Below, piece after piece: positions 26,078 through 35,807 of a stretch of DNA of 64,000 bases. The position numbers were made by a program, and so were the translations under genes. The DNA comes from JBDHTS01 sp044221445 (lineage in GTDB: Bacteria > Pseudomonadota > Alphaproteobacteria > Micavibrionales > Micavibrionaceae), in contig JBGAPF010000005.1 of assembly GCA_044221445.1 (NCBI GenBank), positions 46,596-110,595 of the forward strand, written 5' to 3'. Under the pieces are notes generated by a model. It saw only the letters and a program-made list of their open reading frames with translations. It was not told where the DNA came from and did not search any database. Each line of letters opens with the position of its first letter. The stretch's first letter is position 1.

Positions 26078-26810
26078 GGCGGAGTTCCAGAAAGCCGTGA
26101 CGACGTCGAAAGCGCAAAAACGCAAAGAAACAGGTGAAGTCCTGCTCAACGTCGAAAATCTTGGCCGTTCGTTCCAGCAGGGCGGCGAGACGCTGAACGT
26201 TCTTCAAGGGCTGAACCTGTCGCTGGAAAAAGGGGAGATGGTGGCTCTGGTCGGCCCCAGTGGCGCGGGAAAGTCGACGCTGCTGCAACTGATCGGCCTG
26301 CTCGACAGCCCGACAGATGGGCGGATCACCATCGCCGGGCGTGACGTCACAGGGATGAAGGACGAAGAACGGACGCGGCTGCGCCGTGGATTTATCGGCT
26401 TCGTCTACCAGTTTCATTATCTGCAACCGGAATTCTCGGCACTTGAAAACGTGGTGCTGCCCCAGCTGATCGCCGGATGGGACCGGGAAATCGCCGAGGT
26501 GCGCGCGCATCATCTGCTTAAATCCCTCGGCCTCGAACATCGCACAAGCCATCGTCCGGCGAGGCTCTCTGGCGGGGAGCAGCAACGTGTGGCCATGGCG
26601 CGGGCGCTTGCGAACAAGCCGAAAATCCTGCTGGCGGACGAGCCGACAGGCAATCTCGATCCCAAAACGTCCTCGGACGTTTTCAAAATTCTGATTGAAC
26701 TGGTGCACAATGCCGGGATCGGCGCTCTCATCGCCACGCATAATATGGATCTGGCCGAGCAGATGGACCGGATACTGGAACTGAAGGATGGCCGGCTGAT
26801 CGATTATTGA
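26070..26810 (+). CDS. lolD: Lipoprotein-releasing ABC transporter ATP-binding protein
   Basis: LolD drives lipoprotein release by LolC. The 246-residue protein has Walker A GPSGAGKST, the signature LSGGEQQRVAMARALA, and Walker B ILLADEPTGNLD. The Q-loop reads YQFHYLQPEFSALENV, which is typical of LolD. I use the ATG at 26070, inside the end of lolC; it gives MNKAEFQKAVTTSKAQKRK before the ABC domain. An earlier ATG at 25995 lies within lolC and would add unrelated residues. Confidence 0.94.
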   Translation: MNKAEFQKAVTTSKAQKRKETGEVLLNVENLGRSFQQGGETLNVLQGLNLSLEKGEMVALVGPSGAGKSTLLQLIGLLDSPTDGRITIAGRDVTGMKDEERTRLRRGFIGFVYQFHYLQPEFSALENVVLPQLIAGWDREIAEVRAHHLLKSLGLEHRTSHRPARLSGGEQQRVAMARALANKPKILLADEPTGNLDPKTSSDVFKILIELVHNAGIGALIATHNMDLAEQMDRILELKDGRLIDY

Positions 26811-26841
26811 CATAATATAAAAACATGTTTATATCTCTATC

Positions 26842-27609
26842 ATGAATTTGTCAGCCAGAATAGAAGCTGCAGAGCGCAGCCTGCATGACGCTCTGCTCTA
26901 TCTGTCTCTGAGGGATATGAGTTCTGTGCCGGTCATACCCCGATTGCCGGCCGATGATCAAAGGCGTCTGGCGGAGAAGCTGCGCGGGTTCTCTGATGAG
27001 CGTTCAAAAAGCATCTACCATGAAATCGAAATCATGGGCGAAGCTGCGGGGCATCATCAGCGCCGTGTGTCACTAGGATTGCGTTATCGTCAGGAAATAT
27101 GGGGAGAAGCCGCTCAAGACGGCGCCAATGTCATTACCCAGGATCTAAACGATTCCGTGGAACTGTGCCAACTTGCCGAAAGCTTTTCGCATGCCGCGCT
27201 ATCGTATGACCCGGCGCAGGATCGGGACAAATTCGAAAGCACAAGATCTGGCATATCAAGGTTGTTGAACGAAGCCAGCCGTTTCATATCCGGCATTGTT
27301 GCAAGCCCGTTGACGGAAGAGCAACTGCGCAGCCTGCATGAGCATTATGCGAATCCGGCAGATCCGGCTCAGGCCTACAGGGATGAAACTCTCAGGCTTG
27401 GTGAAGGCTATGTTGCCATGGCCGAACATGTGACCGCGCGCATCAAGCAATCAGGTGATTATGCTTCATTCATTTTGAAATCCATCGTTCCGATTTTTGC
27501 GGATCATGCAGCCGGAATGCAGGCCCAAGCCGAAGAAATCCTGACCGAAGCCATGCACAGCGAAGTGCGAATTTTTGGATTGCTGAATAAGTCCCGCCAA
27601 TTTTCCTGA
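26842..27609 (+). CDS. Unknown helical protein
   Basis: This encodes 255 residues rich in Ala, Glu, Arg and Ser, with long helical stretches (for example MNLSARIEAAERSLHDALLY and HAAGMQAQAEEILTEAMH), no signal peptide and no membrane segment. I do not recognise it. It begins 31 bases after lolD behind an AT-rich gap and is AT-richer than lolD and dnaE. It resembles in style, but not visibly in sequence, the other lone unknown genes of this window at 5203-5901 and 11605-11913. Confidence 0.6.
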   Translation: MNLSARIEAAERSLHDALLYLSLRDMSSVPVIPRLPADDQRRLAEKLRGFSDERSKSIYHEIEIMGEAAGHHQRRVSLGLRYRQEIWGEAAQDGANVITQDLNDSVELCQLAESFSHAALSYDPAQDRDKFESTRSGISRLLNEASRFISGIVASPLTEEQLRSLHEHYANPADPAQAYRDETLRLGEGYVAMAEHVTARIKQSGDYASFILKSIVPIFADHAAGMQAQAEEILTEAMHSEVRIFGLLNKSRQFS

Positions 27610-27679
27610 TAGAGAATATTGTCGAATTTTTTTAAAAATCTTTTCAGCAGCTTTTATAAATTAACTGTAAGCTTGCCTT

Positions 27680-30600
27680 ATGCCCGAACCGTCGTTCATT
27701 CATCTTCATGTCCATTCCGCCTATTCGCTGGCGGAAAGCGCCATACGCAGCAAGGACCTTGTCAAGCTCTGCCAGAAATACCAGATGCCGGCCGCGGCGG
27801 TCACCGATACAGGCAATCTGTTCGGGGCGATGGAGTTTGCGTCCGAAGCGGCCAAGGGCGGTATCCAGCCCATCATCGGCTGTCAGCTGTCGATGGGCAT
27901 AGAGGCGCATCAGCTGGTTCTATTGGTCCAGAGCGAGCAGGGTTACCGGAACTTAAGCAAGATCGTCAGTGAATCGTTTCTGTCCAGCGATCCCGGCGGA
28001 GCCGTCTTTGCCGAATGGGAGGATCTGGAGCGCTACGGCGAGGGGCTGATCTGTCTCACGGGCGGGTTGAAGGGGCCGTTATGCCAGTATCTCCTGCATA
28101 ACCAGTCAAAAGCAGCCGAGGATATGCTGAAGCGGCTTGCGCGATATTTTCCCGACAGGCTTTATATCGAATTGCAGCGGCATGGCCTGCCAGAGCAGGA
28201 GCGGATCGAGGAAGGGCTGATCGATCTGGCCTATAAGCACGATATCCCGCTCGTCGCGACGAATGACTGCTACTTTCCCAAACGGGAGATGCATGAGGCT
28301 CATGACGCGCTGCTATGTATCGCCGAAGGCCGTTATGTGACGGAATCGGACCGCCGTAAGGTCACGCCAGATCATTATTTCAAATCTGTAAAAGAGATGC
28401 GGGCGTTGTTCGCCGACCTGCCGGAGGCTGTCGACAATACGGTCGTGATCGCACAGCGCTGTCATTTCCTGCTGAAATCGATTCAGCCGATTCTGCCCCC
28501 CTTTGCGACCGAAGGCGGAAGGGCGGAAGTCGATGAGCTGCGTGAGCAGGCGTTGGAAGGGCTTGAATGGCGGCTTGAAAATTTCGTGTATCCGCTCCAC
28601 GCAACAACGTCTGAAGCTGCAGACCCGGAGGCAATCGGCAAGCCCTATCGCGACCGGCTGACATACGAGCTGGACGTCATTATCCAGATGGGGTTTGCGG
28701 GATATTTCCTGATCGTGTCAGATTTCATCAAATGGGCCAAGGATCATAACATTCCCGTCGGTCCGGGGCGGGGGTCGGGCGCGGGCTCGGTCGTCGCCTG
28801 GTCCCTGAAAATCACAGATCTGGACCCCTTGCGGTTCGGCTTGCTGTTCGAGCGGATGCTCAATCCCGAGCGTGTATCCATGCCGGACTTCGACGTCGAC
28901 TTCTGTCAGGACAGGCGGGACGAGGTCATAAAATACGTTCAGGGCAAATACGGCTACGATCGGGTCGCGCAGATCATTACGTTCGGCAAGCTGCAGGCCC
29001 GCGCCGTGGTGCGGGACGTGGGGCGCGTCCTGCAGATGCCGTATGGCCAGGTCGACCGCATCGCCAAGATGATCCCGAACAATCCCGCGAACCCGGTCAC
29101 GCTGGAAGAAGCGTTGGAGCAGGACGCCGATCTGCGGGCGGAGCGCGGGAAGGACGAAACGGCGGACAAGCTGATCTCCATCGCGCTTCAGCTCGAAGGA
29201 TTATACCGCCACGCCTCGACCCATGCGGCCGGTCTGGTGATCGCCGACAGGCCTTTGCACGAGCTTGTGCCGCTGTATCGCGATCCGAGGTCCGACATGC
29301 CGGTGACCCAGTTCAACATGAAATATGTGGAACAGGCCGGATTGGTGAAGTTTGACTTTCTCGGCCTGAAGACCATGACGGTAATCCAGAAGGCGGTCGA
29401 ACTTGTCAATGCGCGGGCCGCTGAAGACGAGCGGATCGATATTCTCAAAGTGCCGCTGGAAGACGAAAAAACCTATCAGATGCTGGCGGAGGGGCGGACG
29501 GTCGGCGTGTTCCAGTTGGAAAGTTCCGGCATGCGGTCGACGCTGACCGGTATGAAGCCGAACCGGTTTGAGGATATTATCGCGCTGGTATCCCTTTACC
29601 GTCCAGGCCCTATGGATAACATTCCGCGCTACAACCGTATCAAGGAAGGGCTTGAAAAGCCTGATTACATGCATCCGCTGCTGCAGCCGTATCTGGAAGA
29701 AACATACGGCATCATGATCTATCAGGAACAGGTGATGCAGGCGGCACAGGCGTTGTCCGGCTATACGCTCGGGGGTGCAGATCTGCTGCGCCGCGCGATG
29801 GGGAAGAAGATCAAGTCCGAGATGGACGCGCAACGCGAGATGTTCGTGCAGGGCGCGGCCAATACCAATCAGGTGCCGGAAGAGCAGGCCAGCTATATCT
29901 TCGACCAGATCGCAAAATTCGCCGGTTATGGTTTCAACAAATCGCACGCGGCGGCCTATGCGCTGATCGCCTACTGGACAGGATGGCTGAAGGCGAACCA
30001 TCCGGTTGAATTCATGGCGGCGTCAATGACGCTGGATTTGCAGAACACCGACAAGCTGGCCGTGTTCAAGCAGGAACTGGACCGGATGAAAATTCCGCTG
30101 TTGCCCCCTGATGTTAATGAATCGAACCCGGATTTCAAGGTGGAATACCGGGAAGATAAAGGCTGCATACGTTACGCCCTTGCCGGGCTTAAGGGCGTGG
30201 GCGAGCAGGCCATGGTGCGTCTGGTGGCCGAACGGCTGAAAGGGCCTTATCAAAGCCTCTACGATCTTGCCACGCGGGTCGAACCGGGAAGCATGAATAA
30301 GCGGCAGTTCGAGCATCTGGCGGCGGCGGGCGCGTTCGACGGCCTGAACCCTAATCGCGCGCAATGCCACGATTCAGCGGAAATCCTGCTGCGGTATGCC
30401 CAGGCAGAGGCGGAGGAACGGAACAGCGGGCAGAACAGCCTGTTCGGCGGGCTCGGCACGCCAGGCCTGGCCAAGCCGCCGCTGGTGGCGGCGCAGGAAT
30501 GGGACATGCTGGAACGCCTACAGAAGGAATTCGAAGCGGTAGGATTTTATCTCTCCGCGCATCCACTGGACGCCAGGGCGGCGCAGCTTGAGCGCATGAA

Positions 30601-31135
30601 AGTGTTGTCCGCCGCGCAGGTCGAGGCGATGCTGGCCCATCAATCGACGGTGATCGCCGACATGGCGGGCGTGCTGCTGAAAAAGCAGATCAAGGTTTCA
30701 CCGAAAAACGGCAATAAATATGCTTTTCTGCAGATGTCGGATTCAAGCGGCGTCTATGAAGTGATGCTGTTTTCCGAAGTCCTGCATAAGGCCAAAGACT
30801 ACCTGGAGCCTGGTGAAAGCCTGCTGCTTAAAGCGATCGCCGAACAGAAAAACGAACAGACGCGCTATAGTATCCAGGATATACAGCCGCTGGAAAAGGC
30901 GCTGGCCGGGAAAGTGCGCGAGATCCGGCTGGTGATGGCAAAGTCCGACGGACTCCCGCAACTCAAGACCCTGCTCGATACCGAAGGGGCAGGGCCAGCC
31001 AGGATTTATGTCGAGATCGAGGTCGAGAAAGGCTCGGTCGCCGAGATCGAACTGCCCGGTCGCTGGAATCTATCGCCTCAGGCGCGGACGGCGCTGATGA
31101 AATCTGGGGCGGTGACGGCTGTAAGAGATCTATAG
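27680..31135 (+). CDS. dnaE: DNA polymerase III subunit alpha
   Basis: This is the replicative polymerase catalytic subunit, 1151 residues, close to the usual DnaE1 length. The N-terminal PHP domain begins FIHLHVHSAYSLAESAIR. The palm domain has GPGRGSGAGSVVAWSL and the active-site aspartates D403 and D405 in PDFDVDFCQDRRDEV. The fingers region is complete, with FGKLQARAVVRDVGRV and the helix-hairpin-helix/beta-binding part NKSHAAAYALIAYWTGWLKA, and a C-terminal OB fold follows (VIADMAGVLLKKQIKVSPKN). A dnaE gene after lolCD is normal in alphaproteobacteria, here with one unknown gene between. Confidence 0.97.
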   Translation: MPEPSFIHLHVHSAYSLAESAIRSKDLVKLCQKYQMPAAAVTDTGNLFGAMEFASEAAKGGIQPIIGCQLSMGIEAHQLVLLVQSEQGYRNLSKIVSESFLSSDPGGAVFAEWEDLERYGEGLICLTGGLKGPLCQYLLHNQSKAAEDMLKRLARYFPDRLYIELQRHGLPEQERIEEGLIDLAYKHDIPLVATNDCYFPKREMHEAHDALLCIAEGRYVTESDRRKVTPDHYFKSVKEMRALFADLPEAVDNTVVIAQRCHFLLKSIQPILPPFATEGGRAEVDELREQALEGLEWRLENFVYPLHATTSEAADPEAIGKPYRDRLTYELDVIIQMGFAGYFLIVSDFIKWAKDHNIPVGPGRGSGAGSVVAWSLKITDLDPLRFGLLFERMLNPERVSMPDFDVDFCQDRRDEVIKYVQGKYGYDRVAQIITFGKLQARAVVRDVGRVLQMPYGQVDRIAKMIPNNPANPVTLEEALEQDADLRAERGKDETADKLISIALQLEGLYRHASTHAAGLVIADRPLHELVPLYRDPRSDMPVTQFNMKYVEQAGLVKFDFLGLKTMTVIQKAVELVNARAAEDERIDILKVPLEDEKTYQMLAEGRTVGVFQLESSGMRSTLTGMKPNRFEDIIALVSLYRPGPMDNIPRYNRIKEGLEKPDYMHPLLQPYLEETYGIMIYQEQVMQAAQALSGYTLGGADLLRRAMGKKIKSEMDAQREMFVQGAANTNQVPEEQASYIFDQIAKFAGYGFNKSHAAAYALIAYWTGWLKANHPVEFMAASMTLDLQNTDKLAVFKQELDRMKIPLLPPDVNESNPDFKVEYREDKGCIRYALAGLKGVGEQAMVRLVAERLKGPYQSLYDLATRVEPGSMNKRQFEHLAAAGAFDGLNPNRAQCHDSAEILLRYAQAEAEERNSGQNSLFGGLGTPGLAKPPLVAAQEWDMLERLQKEFEAVGFYLSAHPLDARAAQLERMKVLSAAQVEAMLAHQSTVIADMAGVLLKKQIKVSPKNGNKYAFLQMSDSSGVYEVMLFSEVLHKAKDYLEPGESLLLKAIAEQKNEQTRYSIQDIQPLEKALAGKVREIRLVMAKSDGLPQLKTLLDTEGAGPARIYVEIEVEKGSVAEIELPGRWNLSPQARTALMKSGAVTAVRDL

Positions 31136-31186
31136 GCTTGTATAGGCGGTAAATTGTCTTATTTTGGTTAGTTTAGGGATTAACGC

Positions 31187-32299
31187 ATGTCCAAATTTTT
31201 CGACGTCTGGAAAGTCAGTGAGAAAGATTTCCCTGATAAGGGAACGCCCGCAGACAAGCTGGCGTTCTGCGTCCGCTATGCCATTCTGGCGCCGTCCGTC
31301 TATAACACCCAGCCATGGTATTTCCGCATTGCGAATGACGTATGCGCGCTGTATGCCGACCGCAGATATGCGCTGCCTGTGATCGATCCGGACGACCGGA
31401 CGCTGAGCATGGCCTGTGCGGCAGCGTTGTATAACCTTAAGCTTGCGATCCGTCATTTTGGGTATAAGGAAACTACGGATCTTCTGCCTGATCCGTCGGA
31501 CGAAAACCTGCTGGCCCGCGTCAGGCTCGGCGCATCGGGCGGCGGGGCGGATGCGGATACAGAAACCTTGTTCAAAGCGATAGTGAAGCGCCACACCAAT
31601 CGCGGCGTGTTTCAGGAAAAAAGTGTTCCTGAAGACCTGCTACGGCAACTGCAGAGCGCGGCAGCGCGGGAGAACGGCTGGCTGCATGTCTGTGCTCCTG
31701 CCGAACGGCGTGCTGTTTTGCGTCTGGTATCGGAAGCCGATCACATGCAGACGGGCGACAAGCATTTCCGGCGCGAACTGGCCGCATGGACGGATCCGCG
31801 GCGCGACATGGCAGGCGAAGGCCTGGCCTATCTCGGCCTGAAATATTCCGATGTCATCAATAAGCTCTCGCCGACAGTCGCCAGGCGTTTTGCTGGTGTA
31901 AACGGTAACGTGGCGAACGAGGACGAACTGGATCGCGGTTCGCCGATAATTGCCGTACTCGGCAGTACAAAGGGCGGCTCGCAGCAACGGATGATCGCCG
32001 GGCAGGCGATGATGCGTGTGCTGCTGCAGGCCGAGGCGCTGGGCCTGTCCGTTTCATCGCTGAGCCAGCCCTGCGAGGTGCCGTCTCTCCGGCTGATGCT
32101 GCATGACGAACTTGAAATCCAGGGCAGGGTGCAGATGATCTTCCGCATCGGTTATGGCGGCAAGCCCGTTTATTCGCCTAGGCGACCCGTATCGGACGTG
32201 ATCGAATATGAAGGCGGGCTGGCCGGGATCAGGAAAGCTGCCAATGACACGATCAAAAAAGGTCTGTTAAGCGGGTTCGGACTGTTTCGTAAAAAATGA
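31187..32299 (+). CDS. Acg-type nitroreductase family protein
   Basis: This 370-residue protein belongs to the nitroreductase-like fold with two tandem, divergent halves, as in the mycobacterial Acg family. The flavin-binding start AILAPSVYNTQPWYFRI is clear, as are RHTNRGVFQEKSVPEDLLRQL and the C-terminal MIFRIGYGGKP. Acg proteins bind flavin but may lack oxidoreductase activity and have been suggested to store flavin; its role here is unknown. The gene lies about 50 bases after dnaE, and the next gene is rpsB with its own promoter. Confidence 0.8.
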   Translation: MSKFFDVWKVSEKDFPDKGTPADKLAFCVRYAILAPSVYNTQPWYFRIANDVCALYADRRYALPVIDPDDRTLSMACAAALYNLKLAIRHFGYKETTDLLPDPSDENLLARVRLGASGGGADADTETLFKAIVKRHTNRGVFQEKSVPEDLLRQLQSAAARENGWLHVCAPAERRAVLRLVSEADHMQTGDKHFRRELAAWTDPRRDMAGEGLAYLGLKYSDVINKLSPTVARRFAGVNGNVANEDELDRGSPIIAVLGSTKGGSQQRMIAGQAMMRVLLQAEALGLSVSSLSQPCEVPSLRLMLHDELEIQGRVQMIFRIGYGGKPVYSPRRPVSDVIEYEGGLAGIRKAANDTIKKGLLSGFGLFRKK

Positions 32300-32351
32300 C
32301 GTTAGCTTCTGTCGTATGTATGATAGGCGGCTAATCCAGCCCAGAATAAGC

Positions 32352-32380
32352 TTGAAAAATCCTCAAAATCCCTGTATATC
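32352..32380 (+). promoter_or_regulatory. Predicted promoter of the rpsB operon
   Basis: TTGAAA (32352-32357), a 17-base spacer and TATATC (32375-32380) form a good sigma-70-type promoter. A start near 32387 would give a leader of about 105 bases before rpsB. This leader could hold autoregulation by ribosomal protein S2, but I see no structure that I can assign with confidence. Confidence 0.6.
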
Positions 32381-32494
32381 CGGCGCACTTAGTAAATTCA
32401 CATGCGGGAACTGGCACTAACCCTGCCTTCCGGTGTTTCGATAAGAAACCCCATATCCCGCAGAGGCAACAACCGGAAAAAGGAACGATATCAT

Positions 32495-33361
32495 ATGCCT
32501 ATGCCAGAATTTTCCATGCGCCAGCTGCTTGAGGCCGGTGTCCACTTCGGCCACCATACCCGCCGCTGGAACCCCAAGATGAAGCCTTACATCTTTGGCG
32601 TCCGTAACCGCGTCCACATCATCGATCTTCAGCAGACCGTCCCGATGCTCGACCGCGCCCTGAAAGGCCTGCGCGATATCGCCGCCAACAACGGCCGCGT
32701 GCTGTTCGTCGGCACCAAGCGCCAGGCGCAGGATCAGGTTCGCGAAGCCGCCAAACGATGCGGCCAGTACTACGTAAACCACCGCTGGCTCGGCGGCATG
32801 ATGACCAACTGGAAGACCGTCTCCGGCTCCATCGCCCGTCTGCGCGAACTCGAAACGCTTCTGGACGGCGGTTCGTCCAACTATACCAAGAAAGAAGCCC
32901 TCATGCTGACCCGCGAGCGGGAAAAGCTTGAACTGTCTATCGGCGGGATCAAGGAAATGGGCGGCCTGCCTGATGCGCTGTTCATCATCGATACCAACAA
33001 GGAAAACATCGCGGTGCATGAGGCCAACAACCTTGGCATTCCTGTCTTCGCGATCATCGACACCAATTCCGATCCCAAAGGCATCGACTTCCCGATCCCG
33101 GGCAATGACGACGCGCTGCGCGCTATCGAACTTTACTGCGAACTGGTTTCCGGCGCGGTACTTGACGGTCTGCAGACCAGCATGACCCGTTCGGGCGCGG
33201 ATATCGGCGCTTCGGAAAACCCGGTCGAAAAACTGCCGGGCGGCAAGCGCCGTGGCGGTCGCGGCGGCAAGGGCAATGCAGGCGATGGCCAGGCTGAAGC
33301 GAAAGCCGACGATGCTGCAGGCGATGTCGCCGAAGAGCCGAAAATCGCCGCACAGGCCTGA
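32495..33361 (+). CDS. rpsB: 30S ribosomal protein S2
   Basis: S2 binds the head of the 30S subunit. The 288-residue protein begins MPMPEFSMRQLLEAGVHFGH and contains RRWNPKMKPYIFG and the GGMMTNWKT region. A Gly/Arg/Lys- and Ala/Asp-rich tail of about 50 residues follows the conserved domain, as in other alphaproteobacterial S2 proteins. I chose the ATG at 32495 because AAAAAGGA lies upstream; an open frame from 32402 is leader sequence. tsf follows after 29 bases. Confidence 0.96.
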   Translation: MPMPEFSMRQLLEAGVHFGHHTRRWNPKMKPYIFGVRNRVHIIDLQQTVPMLDRALKGLRDIAANNGRVLFVGTKRQAQDQVREAAKRCGQYYVNHRWLGGMMTNWKTVSGSIARLRELETLLDGGSSNYTKKEALMLTREREKLELSIGGIKEMGGLPDALFIIDTNKENIAVHEANNLGIPVFAIIDTNSDPKGIDFPIPGNDDALRAIELYCELVSGAVLDGLQTSMTRSGADIGASENPVEKLPGGKRRGGRGGKGNAGDGQAEAKADDAAGDVAEEPKIAAQA

Positions 33362-33390
33362 TCTGAACTTTTACATAGAACGAGGATAAA

Positions 33391-34317
33391 ATGGCTGAGA
33401 TTACAGCATCCATGGTCAAGGACCTGCGCGAAAAAACCGGCGCAGGCATGATGGACGCCAAAAACGCGCTTGTCGAGAACAAGGGCGATATGGAAGCGTC
33501 CGTCGACTGGCTGCGCAAAAAAGGCCTGGCCAAAGCGTCGAAGAAATCCAGCCGCACGGCGGCGGAAGGCTTGGTCGCTCTTGCGCTGGGGGGTAATAAA
33601 GGCGTGGTGGTCGAGGTAAATGCCGAGACCGATTTCGTCGCCCGCAACGAACTGTTTCAGGGCTTTGTCCGCAAGACGGCGGATATCGCGCTGGCGAAGG
33701 CGGCATCGACCGAAGAGCTGGCAGCCGCTTCTTACGAAGGCGGCAAGACGGTTCAGGAAACGCTGACCGAACTGATTGCCAAGATCGGTGAAAACATGGC
33801 CGTGCGCCGCATGGAGCGCCTTGAAGTCTCGGAAGGCGTCGTCTGTGGTTATATCCACAACGCGGTCGCGCCGAATCTGGGTAAGATCGGCGTCCTGGTC
33901 GCCCTGGAATCCAAGGGCGGAGACAAAACGAAACTGGAATCGCTGGGACGTCAGCTGGCCATGCATGTGGCTGCCGCGTTTCCGCAATACCTGACATCCG
34001 AAGACGTCGAGGCCCATGCCATCGAGCGTGAAAAAGACGTCATCCGCGCCCAGGCGAAAACCGAAGGCAAGAAAGACGATATCATCGAGAAAATGCTGGA
34101 TGGCCGCATCCGCAAGTTTTTTGAGGAAGTCTGCCTTCTGGAACAGAAGTTTATCATGGATAACGAAACGAAAATTTCGAAACTCCTGGAAAACTCGGCC
34201 AAGGATGTCGGAGCGCCCGTCAAGCTGACCGGTTACTGCCGCGTCCAATTGGGTGAAGGCATTGAAAAGGAAGAAAAAGATTTCGCGGCGGAAGTGGCTG
34301 CGGCGGTGAACGGCTGA
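33391..34317 (+). CDS. tsf: Elongation factor Ts
   Basis: EF-Ts is the nucleotide-exchange factor for EF-Tu. The 308-residue protein has the signature LREKTGAGMMDAKNALVENKGD near the N-terminus (residues 11-32), the dimer/EF-Tu contact region VEVNAETDFVARN, and the second signature-like stretch in the core. Its length is typical. An imperfectly conserved hairpin lies between it and pyrH. Confidence 0.96.
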   Translation: MAEITASMVKDLREKTGAGMMDAKNALVENKGDMEASVDWLRKKGLAKASKKSSRTAAEGLVALALGGNKGVVVEVNAETDFVARNELFQGFVRKTADIALAKAASTEELAAASYEGGKTVQETLTELIAKIGENMAVRRMERLEVSEGVVCGYIHNAVAPNLGKIGVLVALESKGGDKTKLESLGRQLAMHVAAAFPQYLTSEDVEAHAIEREKDVIRAQAKTEGKKDDIIEKMLDGRIRKFFEEVCLLEQKFIMDNETKISKLLENSAKDVGAPVKLTGYCRVQLGEGIEKEEKDFAAEVAAAVNG

Positions 34318-34363
34318 TACCGCATGCCGCCCTGGCGCTAACGACTTTCTGTCGTAAATTCCA

Positions 34364-34392
34364 ACAGCCGCGTTGCTTTGCTTCGCGGCTGT
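34364..34392 (+). terminator. Hairpin between tsf and pyrH
   Basis: A nine-base perfect inverted repeat (ACAGCCGCG at 34364-34372 and its complement at 34384-34392) encloses an 11-base loop. No T-tract follows. It may partly terminate transcription or stabilise the rpsB-tsf message upstream of pyrH. Confidence 0.4.
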
Positions 34393-34431
34393 CAGTACAT
34401 TAGGACGGTTTGCTAACCTGAGAGAGTTTTT

Positions 34432-35199
34432 ATGCCCAGCGTCGCCGCAAAGAAAGCCGATATACCCATGACCAAAGCCTTGAGCTACAAGCGCGTTCTC
34501 CTGAAAATGTCCGGCGAGGTGTTGATGGGCACGCGGGAGTTCGGCCTCGACCCTGTCACGGTCGCGCGGGTGGCTTCGGACATCAAGGAAGTGGTCGATA
34601 TGGGTGTCGAAGTCTGCGTCGTCGTCGGTGCGGGCAATATCTTTCGCGGGGTATCGGGCGCTTCCCAGGGCATGGACCGGACGACGGCGGATTATATGGG
34701 GATGCTTGGCATCGTCATCAATGCGCTGGCGTTACAGAATGCATTGGAACAATGCAACGTGCCGACGCGGGTGCAGTCGGCCATCCGTATGGATGCGATC
34801 TGCGAGGCTTATATCCGCCGCCGCGCCATGCGCCATATGGAGAAAGGGCGGGTCGTAATCTTCGCTGCAGGAACCGGCAATCCTTACTTCACGACCGATA
34901 CGGCCGCAGCCTTGCGCGCTTCTGAAATGGAATGCGACGCGTTCCTGAAAGGGACGAAGGTTGACGGAGTCTATACTGCGGATCCGGTCAAAAACGCGGA
35001 CGCCAAACATTATGACACGCTGACCTATCTCGACGTTTTGACCAAAGACCTTAAAGTCATGGATGCGACGGCGATTTCCCTGGCGCGGGAAAACAGCATA
35101 CCGATCCTGGTTTTCAACGTGCGCGAAACCGGCAACTTTGCAAATGTCATGCGGGGTACGGGTAAATATACCATTATTACGGACAAGAAAGAGTCGTGA
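34432..35199 (+). CDS. pyrH: UMP kinase
   Basis: PyrH phosphorylates UMP to UDP with ATP in pyrimidine nucleotide synthesis. The 255-residue protein, or 243 from the ATG at 34468, has YKRVLLKMSGEVLMG, VVVGAGNIFRG, and the DTAAALRASEMECDAFLKGT region with KVDGVYTADPVK. I keep the ATG at 34432 because GAGAGAG lies just upstream. frr follows at once. Confidence 0.95.
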   Translation: MPSVAAKKADIPMTKALSYKRVLLKMSGEVLMGTREFGLDPVTVARVASDIKEVVDMGVEVCVVVGAGNIFRGVSGASQGMDRTTADYMGMLGIVINALALQNALEQCNVPTRVQSAIRMDAICEAYIRRRAMRHMEKGRVVIFAAGTGNPYFTTDTAAALRASEMECDAFLKGTKVDGVYTADPVKNADAKHYDTLTYLDVLTKDLKVMDATAISLARENSIPILVFNVRETGNFANVMRGTGKYTIITDKKES

Positions 35200-35200
35200 G

Positions 35201-35755
35201 ATGAGCTATAAAAAGGAAGACCTGAAGCGCCGCATGGATGGCGCCTTCGACGCCGCGAAAAACGAGTTTACCGGCCTGAGGACGGGACGCGCATCGTCCC
35301 ATATGCTGGAACACGTCACGGTCGAGGCTTACGGCAGCCGCATGCCGATCAACCAGTGCGGATCCGTCACCGTGCCGGAGCCGCGCATGATTAACGTCCA
35401 GGTCTGGGACACCAATCTGTCGAAAGCCGTCGAAAAAGCGATCCGTGACGCGGGGCTGGGGCTGAATCCGATGCAGGACGGCGCGGTTATCCGCGTGCCG
35501 GTGCCGGAACTGACCGAGGACCGTCGCCGCGAATTGACGAAAGTGGCAGGAAAATATGCGGAAAACGCCCGTGTCGCCATTCGTAACATTCGCCGCGACG
35601 GCATGGACGGCATCAAGAAAATGCAGAAAGACGGCGGCATCTCCGAAGACGAGCAGAAAAAACTTTCTGACGAAATCCAGAAGCTGACGGATGAGTACAT
35701 CAAAAAAGTCGATACATTGCAGGCGGAAAAAGAAAAAGACATCATGACGGTTTGA
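35201..35755 (+). CDS. frr: Ribosome recycling factor
   Basis: RRF splits post-termination ribosomes together with EF-G. The 184 residues show the family pattern: an N-terminal helix (DLKRRMDGAFDAAKNEFTGLRTGRAS), the SVTVPEPRMINVQVWD beta domain, and a long C-terminal coiled coil with NARVAIRNIRRDGMDGIKK. The ATG at 35201 follows the pyrH stop directly. A longer frame upstream lies inside pyrH and is rejected. Confidence 0.97.
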   Translation: MSYKKEDLKRRMDGAFDAAKNEFTGLRTGRASSHMLEHVTVEAYGSRMPINQCGSVTVPEPRMINVQVWDTNLSKAVEKAIRDAGLGLNPMQDGAVIRVPVPELTEDRRRELTKVAGKYAENARVAIRNIRRDGMDGIKKMQKDGGISEDEQKKLSDEIQKLTDEYIKKVDTLQAEKEKDIMTV

Positions 35756-35807
35756 TCGTCCGGTTCCTTTATGAAAGGTTGAGCCGGATTTCTTGGGAAT
35801 TATCTGT

